From the NCBI RefSeq assembly GCF_013377885.1, contig NZ_JABKAU010000003.1, forward strand, positions 62,001 through 126,000: 64,000 bases of DNA, read 5' to 3'. Made by a program: the position numbers and the translations under genes. The notes under the pieces were generated by a model. It made no database searches. It saw only the letters and a program-made list of their open reading frames with translations, and was not told the DNA's origin. Shown piece after piece: positions 16,842-24,440 of this stretch. How positions within the stretch are numbered: the first letter of the stretch is position 1; the number at the start of each line of letters is the position of its first letter. This DNA comes from Hymenobacter lapidiphilus (GTDB taxonomy: Bacteria; Bacteroidota; Bacteroidia; Cytophagales; Hymenobacteraceae).

Positions 16842-18038
16842 TTACATCAGGTCCTGCTGGATGTAGGTTTCCAGGTCTTTGTCGCCGCGGCCCGAGAGGT
16901 TGATGACTACTACATCATCGGGGCCGGCGCCGATTCGGTCGAGCACAGCCAGCGCGTGGGCCGTTTCGAGGGCCGGAATGATGCCTTCGAGCCGGCTGCA
17001 TTCCACCACAGCTTTTAGCGCGTCGTCGTCGGTAACGCTGATGAACTGCGCCCGGCCGGCATCGGCCAGAAAGGCGTGCAGCGGGCCAATACCAGGGTAG
17101 TCGAGGCCCGCCGAGAGCGAGTAGGGTTCGGTAATCTGGCCGTCCTCATCCTGCATAAGCAGCGTGCGCGCGCCGTGGATAATGCCCGGCTTGCCCAGCA
17201 CCGACGTAGCCGCCGAGTGGCCCGAATGCACGCCGTGCCCGGCCGCTTCCACGGCCACCAGCTTCACCTCCGGATCTTCCAGGAAGTGATAGAACGCCCC
17301 GGCCGCATTCGAGCCGCCGCCCACGCAGGCCACCACGTACTGCGGCAGCTCGGAGCCCGTTTTCTCCAGCAGCTGCTTGCGCATCTCCTCACTGATAACG
17401 GCCTGCAGGCGCGCCACCAGATCGGGGTACGGGTGCGGGCCCACTACCGAGCCGATGATGTAGTGGGTATCGACGGGGTTGGAAATCCAGTCGCGGATGG
17501 CCTCGTTGGTAGCGTCTTTGAGCGTTTTGCTGCCGCTGCTGGCGGGCCGCACTTCGGCACCCAGCAGGCGCATGCGGTACACATTGGGCTTCTGCCGCTC
17601 CATGTCTACCTCGCCCATGTACACGATGCATTCCATGCCCATCAGGGCGCACACCGTAGCCGTGGCCACGCCGTGCTGGCCGGCGCCGGTTTCGGCAATG
17701 ATGCGGGTCTTGCCCAAGCGCCGGGCCAGCAGAATCTGGCCCACCGTGTTGTTGACCTTGTGGGCGCCGGTATGGCACAGATCTTCGCGCTTAAGAAATA
17801 CGCGGGTGTTGTACTTAGCCGACAGCCGCTTGGCCTCGAACAGCGGCGTGGGCCGGCCCACGTAGTCGCGCAGCAGCTGCTGGTACTCCTGCTGAAACGC
17901 CGGTTCGGCCATGATAGACAGGTATTGCTGGCGCAGCTCTTCCACGTTGGGGTAGAGCATTTCGGGGATGAAGGCGCCGCCGAACTGGCCGTAGTAGCCG
18001 CGCTCGGTAGGTTGCTGGTAAGTTGGAGTAATAGTCAT
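16842..18038 (-). CDS. trpB: Tryptophan synthase beta subunit
   Basis: PLP-dependent condensation of indole with serine to tryptophan. The protein has 398 residues and is the standard TrpB1 type. The PLP-binding lysine is in [19 protein letters not shown]. The substrate loop [15 protein letters not shown] and the PLP phosphate site [12 protein letters not shown] are intact. N-terminus [15 protein letters not shown] is canonical. It follows the NMT1/THI5-like gene by 84 bases in the trp operon. Confidence 0.98.
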   Translation of the reverse strand: MTITPTYQQPTERGYYGQFGGAFIPEMLYPNVEELRQQYLSIMAEPAFQQEYQQLLRDYVGRPTPLFEAKRLSAKYNTRVFLKREDLCHTGAHKVNNTVGQILLARRLGKTRIIAETGAGQHGVATATVCALMGMECIVYMGEVDMERQKPNVYRMRLLGAEVRPASSGSKTLKDATNEAIRDWISNPVDTHYIIGSVVGPHPYPDLVARLQAVISEEMRKQLLEKTGSELPQYVVACVGGGSNAAGAFYHFLEDPEVKLVAVEAAGHGVHSGHSAATSVLGKPGIIHGARTLLMQDEDGQITEPYSLSAGLDYPGIGPLHAFLADAGRAQFISVTDDDALKAVVECSRLEGIIPALETAHALAVLDRIGAGPDDVVVINLSGRGDKDLETYIQQDLM

Positions 18039-18122
18039 GGGGGAAGCAATGATGCGGTGAAGGACGCGGACCAGAATCAGCCGGCGCCCGGTTGGGCGGG
18101 TGGCGTAATGGCAGTCCGGTAA

Positions 18123-19031
18123 TTATAACAACTCGTTGGACACGATTTCGGCCGGAGAAAACTGCTGCCTCTCCAGCTGCTGCTCGTAGAGCCAGTTCAG
18201 GTAAGCCTGCACCTTCTCGGGCTCCATTCTGCCCCAGGTAGCCTCGGTGCCGTAGTAGGGGCCGGTATGGCGCTGGCTTTGCAAGAGCAACTCGGGCCGG
18301 CGGTCGGCCGGTGGCACCCATTTTTCCAGCAGCACTGCTGTTTCGGCGGGCCGGGCCTGGGCATGCAGGAAGCCCTGTTTGGTGGCCTGCACAAACTTCC
18401 GGTAAGCAGCGGTGCGCGCCCGCAGCTGCCTTTCTGAAGCCATGATAACCGGCGAGTATCCGTAGGGAATCCCGTAGTCAGCCAAGCGGAAGCTGGTCAG
18501 GGGCACGCCGCGCAGCTCCGCTTCCACACCTTCCCAATTATCAAAAATCCAGGTGGCATCGGCCTGGCCCGTCAGCAGCGTGTTCCAGATGCTGAGCTTT
18601 TGCGGGTAGGTGATAACCAGCTCGCCCCGGCCGCCGTCGTTGCGCACCATCTGCCGCACAATTTGATCTTCGTAGCGGGCCTGGTACGAGGCGTATGTCC
18701 GGCCCACCAGGTCCTGGGGCGAACGGATATCGTCGCGGCGCAGCGTTACGATGCTGCTCAGGTCCTCGGTTAGCAGGGCGGCAACGGCCAACGCATCGAA
18801 GGGCTGGGCTTTGGTGCGGTAGCTGATGATGCTTTCCAGCGGGCAAAGCGCAAAATCGGCCTGCCCCAGCTCCACCTTTTTGGCCGGAGTGAGGGCGTAG
18901 TTGTCCACGTCGGGCGTACCGATTGTAACGGCCAGCCCGGCCGCCTTATACAAGCCCTGCTCCTGGGCCACAATAAAGCCCGAGTGGTTGGGGTTGACGG
19001 TCCAGTCGAGGGCAATGGTCAGCTTATCCAT
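18123..19031 (-). CDS. NMT1/THI5-like periplasmic-binding-fold protein inside the trp operon
   Basis: A 302-residue protein with the fold of ThiY/NMT1-type substrate-binding proteins: ALDWTVNPNHSGFIVAQEQG at the N-terminus, then a two-lobe pattern through ADFALCPLESIISYRT and DATWIFDNWEGVEAE. Unlike ThiY it has no signal peptide, lipobox or neighbouring ABC permease, so it should be cytoplasmic. The gene begins six bases after the trpF stop and is followed by trpB, so it is translated as part of the operon. Its ligand is unknown; family members bind pyrimidines, sulfonates or similar small molecules. It could be a scaffold, a sensor or a pathway enzyme. Confidence 0.85.
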   Translation of the reverse strand: MDKLTIALDWTVNPNHSGFIVAQEQGLYKAAGLAVTIGTPDVDNYALTPAKKVELGQADFALCPLESIISYRTKAQPFDALAVAALLTEDLSSIVTLRRDDIRSPQDLVGRTYASYQARYEDQIVRQMVRNDGGRGELVITYPQKLSIWNTLLTGQADATWIFDNWEGVEAELRGVPLTSFRLADYGIPYGYSPVIMASERQLRARTAAYRKFVQATKQGFLHAQARPAETAVLLEKWVPPADRRPELLLQSQRHTGPYYGTEATWGRMEPEKVQAYLNWLYEQQLERQQFSPAEIVSNELL

Positions 19032-19037
19032 GCGTTT

Positions 19038-19745
19038 TTAGTTGGCGGCAGAAGGGGTTGACGCGCGGACCGCATCAGTAGCGGGTGCGGGCAGAACAAC
19101 TGAATCGGGCCGCAGCTTGGCGAAAAACCGCCGTAGAACGGCCGCGTCCTTGAGGGCCGGAGCCGTCTCGAAGCCGCTGTTTACATCGAACCCATACAGG
19201 CCCGGCAGGCGCAGGTGGGCCAGCTCGGCCACCATGCTTGGATCGATGCCGCCGGCCAGCAGGTAGGGCACGGGCAACGCATACTGGCGCAGCAGCTCCC
19301 AGTTGAAGCGGGTGCCGTTGCCGCCCGGCTGGGGCCCGGCCGCATCGAACAGGAAGTAGTCGCATACCGCCGCATAAGGCTCCAGCGCCGCAAAATCAAC
19401 CGCTTCGCCCACCGCAAACGCCTTGATGACGCCCACGCCGCCCGCCCGCAACTCGGCGCACTGGGCGGGGCTTTCGGCACCGTGCAGCTGCACCAGATCG
19501 AGACCGAAACGCCTCACCTGCTGCATGATTTCAGCCGTGCTTTGGTCAACAAAAACGCCGACTTTGCGCACACTGGCCGGCAAACTCTTCAGCAGCTCCT
19601 CACTCAGCTCCTCGCCCACAAAGCGCTTGGATTTAGGAGAAAAGATGAAGCCAAGAAAGTCGGGTTCGAGGCCTGCCACCTCCAGAATATTGCCGGCCTG
19701 CCGCAGGCCGCAGACTTTCAAACGCAGGGGAGCAACAGTTGCCAT
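19038..19745 (-). CDS. trpF: Phosphoribosylanthranilate isomerase
   Basis: Third tryptophan step, an Amadori rearrangement of phosphoribosylanthranilate. From the ATG at 19745 it has 235 residues. The catalytic cysteine is in LRLKVCGLRQ, and the catalytic aspartate is in GFDVNSGFET; FVDQSTAEI and LLAGGIDPSMV are the usual barrel strands. An ATG at 19799 is also in frame but adds 18 residues with no family counterpart. The C-terminus has an unusual Ala/Pro/Thr-rich tail of about 20 residues (LPAPATDAVRASTPSAAN). Confidence 0.95.
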   Translation of the reverse strand: MATVAPLRLKVCGLRQAGNILEVAGLEPDFLGFIFSPKSKRFVGEELSEELLKSLPASVRKVGVFVDQSTAEIMQQVRRFGLDLVQLHGAESPAQCAELRAGGVGVIKAFAVGEAVDFAALEPYAAVCDYFLFDAAGPQPGGNGTRFNWELLRQYALPVPYLLAGGIDPSMVAELAHLRLPGLYGFDVNSGFETAPALKDAAVLRRFFAKLRPDSVVLPAPATDAVRASTPSAAN

Positions 19746-19815
19746 AAGCAGTGATTTTGAAGAGCCAACCGGGACAGTGGCAGTGAAGTTCAGGGACAAG
19801 TGCGGCGGCAGCGCC

Positions 19816-20601
19816 TTACAGCTGCTGTACCAGTGCGGCGCAGGCCTGCTCGGGGCGGGCGTGGCGCATGAAGGCCTCCCCCATCAGAAAGCCCCGGTAG
19901 CCGACCTCGCGTAGCGCCTTGATGTCGGCGGCCGAGTTAAGGCCGCTTTCGGTCACCTTCACATACTCATCCGGAATCTGGCGGGCCAACTCGCCCGAGG
20001 TGTCGAGGCTCACGGCGAAATCGTGCAGGTTGCGGTTGTTTACGCCCACCAGGCTCACGGCATCGGGGTGCAGCGTGTCGGTCAGCTCCTGCTCGTTATG
20101 GATTTCGAGCAGCACCTCCATGCCCAGGCTACGGGCCAGCCGGCCCAGACGCAGCACTTCCTCGCCGCTCAGCACGGCCGCAATCAGCAGCACGGCATCA
20201 GCCCCAAGGCTTTTGGCTTCGATAACCTGGTACTCGCCCACCACAAAATCCTTGCGCAGAATGGGGCAGAAATTAAAGCGCCGGGCCGTGGTCAGGTCCT
20301 CGTTTTTACCGCCGAAAAACTCGGTATCTGTCAATACCGACAGCGCCGAGGCACCGGCCTGCATGTAGCCCAGCGTAGTGCGCTCGACCGGCGCGTGTGC
20401 GTTGATGATGCCCTTGCTCGGTGACTTACGCTTGAATTCGGCAATGATGCCGCTCAAATCGTCGCGCAGCAGGTAGTGGCGCAAACTCAGCGGCTTGGCT
20501 TCCATGTACAGGCTCTGCTCCAGCAATTTCAGCGGCACCAGGCTTTCACGGTCGGCTACTTCGCGGCGCTTATGGGCAATGATGTTATCAAGAATGGTCA
20601 T
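19816..20601 (-). CDS. trpC: Indole-3-glycerol phosphate synthase
   Basis: Ring closure to indole-3-glycerol phosphate. 261 residues, monofunctional. Recognisable motifs are IIAEFKRKSPSKGIINAHAP with the catalytic lysine, the strand-2 segment SVLTDTEFFGG, PILRKDFVVGEYQVIEA, and VGVNNRNLHDFAVSLD. Ends with the phosphate-loop segment GFLMGEAFMRH. The gap upstream to trpD contains a family C repeat. Confidence 0.97.
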   Translation of the reverse strand: MTILDNIIAHKRREVADRESLVPLKLLEQSLYMEAKPLSLRHYLLRDDLSGIIAEFKRKSPSKGIINAHAPVERTTLGYMQAGASALSVLTDTEFFGGKNEDLTTARRFNFCPILRKDFVVGEYQVIEAKSLGADAVLLIAAVLSGEEVLRLGRLARSLGMEVLLEIHNEQELTDTLHPDAVSLVGVNNRNLHDFAVSLDTSGELARQIPDEYVKVTESGLNSAADIKALREVGYRGFLMGEAFMRHARPEQACAALVQQL

Positions 20602-20608
20602 CTGTTTT

Positions 20609-20725
20609 AGCTAGTAGCTGACAGCTGTTAGCTGTTAGCTTGGTGTTCGTTTTGTTGGAACGAACGTGTATGTATTGAATCGAAATCAGAAAAATCAAGA
20701 GACTGTCAACTCTCAGCTAGAAGCT
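20609..20725. repeat. Family C repeat, trpD-trpC gap, overlapping the trpD stop
   Basis: Left part AGCTGACAGCTGTTAGCTGT, a centre with GTTCGTT and AACGAAC in inverse orientation, and a right part CTCTCAGCTAGAAGCTT. The right part covers the trpD stop (20706-20708) and its last codons (LLAES). Confidence 0.75.
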
Positions 20726-21695
20726 TAAGTGCCTTTCTCGCCCTTCCTGAGTCCAGCGACTCCTGAGCGGCGGCCAGGGCCTCGGCGAAGCTGAGACCTG
20801 GCTCGCGGCAGGAAATGGCTAAGGCAGCGTTGGCCGTTACCACGTCGCGCTGGGCACGGGTGGCGCGGCCTTCGAGCACGTCCACAAACAACCGGGCCGA
20901 CTCGATAGGGTTCTGGCCGCCGGCCAGCTCCTCGGGGCGGGTGGCGCTCAGGCCCAGGTCGGCGGCGGTGGCTACCCGCTCGCCGGCGGGCGTGGCCAGC
21001 TTGGCGGCGCCGGTCAGCGAGAGTTCGTCGTAGCCATCGAGGGCATGTATTACGGTGTAGCGGGCGTCGGTTTGCTGCATTAGGTAATGGTAGATGCGCA
21101 GCAGCTCCAGGCTGAACGTGCCGGCCACCTGAAAGCGGGGCCGCACCGGGTTCACGAGCGGGCCCAGAATGTTGAAGAACGTGCGCACGCCCAGCTCGCG
21201 GCGCACCGGCCCGGCGTGGCGCATGGCCGGGTGGAAGGCCGGCGCATGCAGCACGCAGATATTCGCCCGCTCCAGCTGCCGCTTCAGCTCGTCGTTGTCG
21301 GCGGCCAGGTTCACGCCCAACTCGCGCAGCACATCCGATGAGCCGCACACTGACGACACGCCGATGTTGCCGTGCTTGGTGACCAGGTAGCCGGCCCCGG
21401 CCACCACAAAACAGGCCAGCGTACTGATGTTGAGCGTGTCCTTACCGTCGCCGCCGGTACCCACAATATCAATGGTGTCGCGGGTGCCCAGATCCGGGTC
21501 GCGACTCAAACTCAGCAGCGCGTCGCGGAAGCCGGCCAGTTCGGGTACCGAAATTGGGCGCATGCGGTACACGCTCATAAAAGCGGCCATTTCGGCCGCG
21601 TTGGCTTCGCCCTGCCCGATGCGCAGCATGGCCTCGTGGGCCTCGGCGTGCGTGAGGAGTTGCTGGTCGAAAAGTTGGGCAAGAATATGTTTCAC
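20706..21695 (-). CDS. trpD: Anthranilate phosphoribosyltransferase
   Basis: Transfers phosphoribose to anthranilate. I start at GTG 21695 (product VKHILAQLF), because the next ATG is too far into the domain and the longer frame runs into a tandem repeat. That gives 329 residues. Motifs: the PRPP loop DIVGTGGDGKDTLNISTLAC, KHGNIGVSSVCGSSDVLREL and FHPAMRHAGPVRRELGVRTF. The last residues (LKLLAES) are encoded by the right arm of a family C repeat, so the original C-terminus may have been altered. A CATCTGCAA tandem lies just upstream of the start. Confidence 0.95.
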   Translation of the reverse strand: MKHILAQLFDQQLLTHAEAHEAMLRIGQGEANAAEMAAFMSVYRMRPISVPELAGFRDALLSLSRDPDLGTRDTIDIVGTGGDGKDTLNISTLACFVVAGAGYLVTKHGNIGVSSVCGSSDVLRELGVNLAADNDELKRQLERANICVLHAPAFHPAMRHAGPVRRELGVRTFFNILGPLVNPVRPRFQVAGTFSLELLRIYHYLMQQTDARYTVIHALDGYDELSLTGAAKLATPAGERVATAADLGLSATRPEELAGGQNPIESARLFVDVLEGRATRAQRDVVTANAALAISCREPGLSFAEALAAAQESLDSGRARKALKLLAES

Positions 21696-21700
21696 AGAAT

Positions 21701-21726
21701 CACAGATGTTGCAGATGTTGCAGATG
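21701..21726 (-). repeat. CATCTGCAA tandem directly before trpD
   Basis: On the minus strand: CATCTGCAACATCTGCAACATCTGTG in three units, ending five bases before the GTG start. The same word precedes the start of the Smr-domain gene at 39659-39684. Confidence 0.7.
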
Positions 21727-21744
21727 ATTGGATTTCGCAGATGA

Positions 21745-21883
21745 AAGAACGGTGTCATGCTGAGCGAAGGCGTAGCCGTAGTCGAAGCATCTCTACCGCA
21801 ATACTAACCAGACGCCCGAGCTACCAATGCAATAGAGATGCTTCGACTACGGCTACGCCTTCGCTCAGCATGACACCGTTCTT
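21745..21883. repeat. Family B palindrome, trpG-trpD gap
   Basis: Nearly perfect 50-base arms (AAGAACGGTGTCATGCTGAG and inverse) around a loop of about 40 bases. Inner arms carry GTAGCCGTAGTCGAAGCATC. Confidence 0.95.
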
Positions 21884-21902
21884 TTTGGTTGTGCTGGAAT
21901 CA

Positions 21903-22472
21903 TCACTTCAGCCAGTTGGCCAGCATCTGGTGGCCGTGTTCGGTGAGGATGGATTCGGGATGAAACTGCACGCCGCGCACGTCGTACTCGCGGTGGCGGA
22001 AGGCCAGCACCTGGCCGTTCTCGTCTAGGGCCGTTACCTCCAGCTCGGCCGGCATGGTTTCGGGCCGCACGCTCCAGGAATGGTAGCGGCCTACTTTAAA
22101 GGTTTCGGGCAGCTCATCAAACAGGCGGTCGGGCGTACCAGTCAGGCGGGCTTCGGTAGCCAGGCCATGCAGTACCTGGGGCAGGTTGTACAACTCGCCG
22201 CCGAAGCTTTCGGCCAGGCCCTGGTGGCCCAGGCACACGCCCAGTATGCGTTTAGTGGGCGCGTACCGGCGGATAACGGCCGGCATCAGACCCGCATCGG
22301 CGGGCAGGCCCGGCCCCGGCGAGAGCAGCACCGCATCGTATGCCTCCACCTCGTCGAGCGTTAGCTGGTCGTTGCGACGGACGGTCACGTTGTCGCGGTG
22401 GCCCAACTCGCGCAGCACCTGCACCAGGTTGTAAGTAAAGGAGTCGTAGTTATCGAGAACGAGGATGTTCAT
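21903..22472 (-). CDS. trpG: Anthranilate synthase glutamine amidotransferase component
   Basis: Supplies ammonia from glutamine to TrpE. 189 residues, class I amidotransferase. The catalytic cysteine is in ILGVCLGHQGLAE, the oxyanion strand is LLSPGPGLP, and the His-Glu pair is in VRGVQFHPESILTEHG. Starts at ATG 22472 (NILVLDNYDSFTYNLVQ). Gap to trpE is 99 bases and is filled by a family D repeat. Confidence 0.97.
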   Translation of the reverse strand: MNILVLDNYDSFTYNLVQVLRELGHRDNVTVRRNDQLTLDEVEAYDAVLLSPGPGLPADAGLMPAVIRRYAPTKRILGVCLGHQGLAESFGGELYNLPQVLHGLATEARLTGTPDRLFDELPETFKVGRYHSWSVRPETMPAELEVTALDENGQVLAFRHREYDVRGVQFHPESILTEHGHQMLANWLK

Positions 22473-22481
22473 TGGGTATTC

Positions 22482-22569
22482 ATTGTCAGTTATTAGTTGT
22501 CAGTTGTCAGATTATCGGCAGTAGTAAGGCAATGTCGCCTGGCCACTGATAACCAACAACTGACAACCC
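22482..22569. repeat. Family D repeat (CAGTTGTCAGTT), trpE-trpG gap
   Basis: Left arm with AGTTGTCAGTTGTCAG and right arm with CCAACAACTGACAACC, imperfect inverse copies around a 30-base loop. It occupies almost the whole gap. Confidence 0.8.
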
Positions 22570-22571
22570 AT

Positions 22572-23987
22572 TTATACCTGTTCGGCCTCGGCCAGCGCCT
22601 TGCGCAGGGCGGCCAGCTTGTGATGGACCTCCTGGAGCTCAGAATTGGTGTCGGAGGCGGCTACCACGCCAGCGCCGGCCTGGAAGTAAAGCTTGCCGCC
22701 AGTGCTCAGAAACGAGCGAATCATGATGGCGTGGTTGAAGTCGCCGTTGAAACCCAGATGGCCGATGGCGCCACCGTAATAGCCGCGGGCGGTAGGTTCG
22801 AGCTGGTCAATCAGCTGCATGGCGCGGTGCTTGGGTGCGCCCGAAAGCGTGCCGGCCGGAAAGGTGTCGGCCACCACCTGCAGCGAGTTGGTGCCATCGG
22901 CAAGCCGGGCCCGCACTTCGCTCACCAAGTGGATAACGTGCGAGTAGAACTGGATTTCGCGGAAGGTTTTCACTTCCACCGCGTCGCCGTGGCGGGCCAG
23001 GTCGTTGCGGGCCAGGTCCACCAGCATCACATGCTCGGCGTTTTCCTTGGGGTCGTCGGCCAACTGCCGGGCCAGGGCAGCATCCTGGGCGTCGTTGCCG
23101 GTGCGCCGGAAAGTGCCGGCAATCGGGAACAGGCTGGCCTCGCGGCCCTGGATGCGCACCTGGGCCTCGGGCGAAGAGCCGAAAATCTTGAACGCCCCGT
23201 AGTCGAAGTAGAACAGGTAGGGCGAGGGATTGATGGAGCGTAGCGCCCGGTACACGTTGAACTCGTCGCCCGAAAACCCCTGCTCGAAGCGCCGCGACAG
23301 CACAATCTGAAACACGTCGCCCAGGTTGCAGTGCTTCTGGCCCTGCTCCAGCACCGCCAGAAATTGCTCATCGGTCTGGTTGCTCTGCTCCTCCCCTTCG
23401 GTTTTAAACTTGAAATCGGGCAGCGAAGGGTTGCGGATCAGGTTGATAAGCCGCGTAAGGCCGTCCTCGTCCACCGCCTCGCCCGCCAGCGTGTGCTCGA
23501 ACACGTACAGCTCGTTGCGGAAGTGGTTGATGGCAATAACATGGCGGTAGGTGCCGTAGAGCATATCCGGCATTGGGCCCGCGGGTTGCTTGTTAGGGTC
23601 GAGCGTGAGGTCCTCGAAGGCCTGCACCGCCTCGTAGCCCAGGTAGCCGAACAGCCCGCCGGTGATGAAATCGTGGCCCGTATCCTCGGTCTGGAAAGCG
23701 CTGGCAAAGGCTTGGAGCCGCCCCAGCGCCTCACGTGGCGAGGCCAGTGTTTCGGTTTCCACCACGTCGCCCGGCAGGCGCAACGTCAGCTCACGGCCCC
23801 GCAGCTCGAAGCGGGCCAGCGGGTCGAAAGCGAGGTAGCTGAAGGCATTCTGCTGGCCGTGGTAATCGGAGCTTTCGAGTAGCAGGCAGTTGTCGTACCG
23901 GTCGCGCAGCCGCAGGTAAAGGCCAACCGGCGTTACGGTATCGGCCAGAATGCGGCGGAAACGGGTAGTGAGGGAGTAGGATTGCAT
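22572..23987 (-). CDS. trpE: Anthranilate synthase component I
   Basis: Converts chorismate to anthranilate. 471 residues. The chorismate-binding C-terminal domain shows QIVLSRRFEQGF, SSPEAQVRI, PIAGTFRRTG, MLVDLARNDLARHGD, FPAGTLSGAPKHRAM and GYYGGAIGHLGF, all characteristic of the active family. Tryptophan feedback should act through the N-terminal domain. Controlled by the trpL attenuator. First structural gene of the operon. Confidence 0.98.
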   Translation of the reverse strand: MQSYSLTTRFRRILADTVTPVGLYLRLRDRYDNCLLLESSDYHGQQNAFSYLAFDPLARFELRGRELTLRLPGDVVETETLASPREALGRLQAFASAFQTEDTGHDFITGGLFGYLGYEAVQAFEDLTLDPNKQPAGPMPDMLYGTYRHVIAINHFRNELYVFEHTLAGEAVDEDGLTRLINLIRNPSLPDFKFKTEGEEQSNQTDEQFLAVLEQGQKHCNLGDVFQIVLSRRFEQGFSGDEFNVYRALRSINPSPYLFYFDYGAFKIFGSSPEAQVRIQGREASLFPIAGTFRRTGNDAQDAALARQLADDPKENAEHVMLVDLARNDLARHGDAVEVKTFREIQFYSHVIHLVSEVRARLADGTNSLQVVADTFPAGTLSGAPKHRAMQLIDQLEPTARGYYGGAIGHLGFNGDFNHAIMIRSFLSTGGKLYFQAGAGVVAASDTNSELQEVHHKLAALRKALAEAEQV

Positions 23988-24034
23988 GCGCGGGCTGGTA
24001 GTGGTGAGCAGGAAAGAGAGCCAGCGCCGGGCAC

Positions 24035-24060
24035 AAAAAAACCCGGCGGGCGGCCGGGTT
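24035..24060 (-). terminator. trp attenuator terminator
   Basis: Perfect 8-bp stem AACCCGGC/GCCGGGTT, five-base loop, then seven T on the minus strand. It lies between the trpL stop and trpE. Confidence 0.9.
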
Positions 24061-24095
24061 ACATCTGGAGCAGTTGCGAAGAACAGGATTCGTTT

Positions 24096-24173
24096 CTAAC
24101 GCACGCACAGGTTGTCCCGTCCGGAAATTCCGTAGGGCCACCACCAGGCTTGCATCATCATCGAAGTACTCAT
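24096..24173 (-). CDS. trpL: Tryptophan operon leader peptide
   Basis: A 25-codon ORF with product MSTSMMMQAWWWPYGISGRD followed by NLCVR. Three consecutive tryptophan codons (24138-24146) identify it as the sensing peptide of a ribosome-mediated trp attenuator. A consensus promoter lies 27 bases upstream of the ATG and the terminator hairpin begins 36 bases after the stop. Confidence 0.92.
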   Translation of the reverse strand: MSTSMMMQAWWWPYGISGRDNLCVR

Positions 24174-24205
24174 TGCCAAAACAGGATTTGGGGCGTTGAA
24201 CGTTG

Positions 24206-24235
24206 CAAAGCTACCAACGGTTGGCGTCGGCGCAA
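24206..24235 (-). promoter_or_regulatory. trp operon promoter
   Basis: On the minus strand TTG, a spacer of exactly 19 bases, then TAGCTTTG. This is a full match to the Bacteroidota consensus TTG-N19-TAnnTTTG. Predicted start near 24200. Confidence 0.85.
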
Positions 24236-24284
24236 GAAAAAGCCCGAATTTTTTCAGTTGCCGGTGTCCAGTTGTTCGTTGTGA

Positions 24285-24432
24285 GTTGCCCATAAGCTCG
24301 TCATGCTGAGCGCAGCGTAGCGGAGTCGAAGCATCTCTACCGCAATAGTAAACCCAATGGTAAGGTTACTACTGCGGTAGAGATGCTTCGACTCCGCTAC
24401 GCTGCGCTCAGCATGACGAGCTTATGGGCAAC
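24285..24432. repeat. Family B palindrome, longest and most perfect copy
   Basis: Arms of nearly 60 bases (GTTGCCCATAAGCTCGTCAT and inverse) that match at almost every position, loop about 30 bases. It separates the trp promoter from the convergent end of the esterase gene. Confidence 0.95.
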
Positions 24433-24440
24433 AAAAACCG

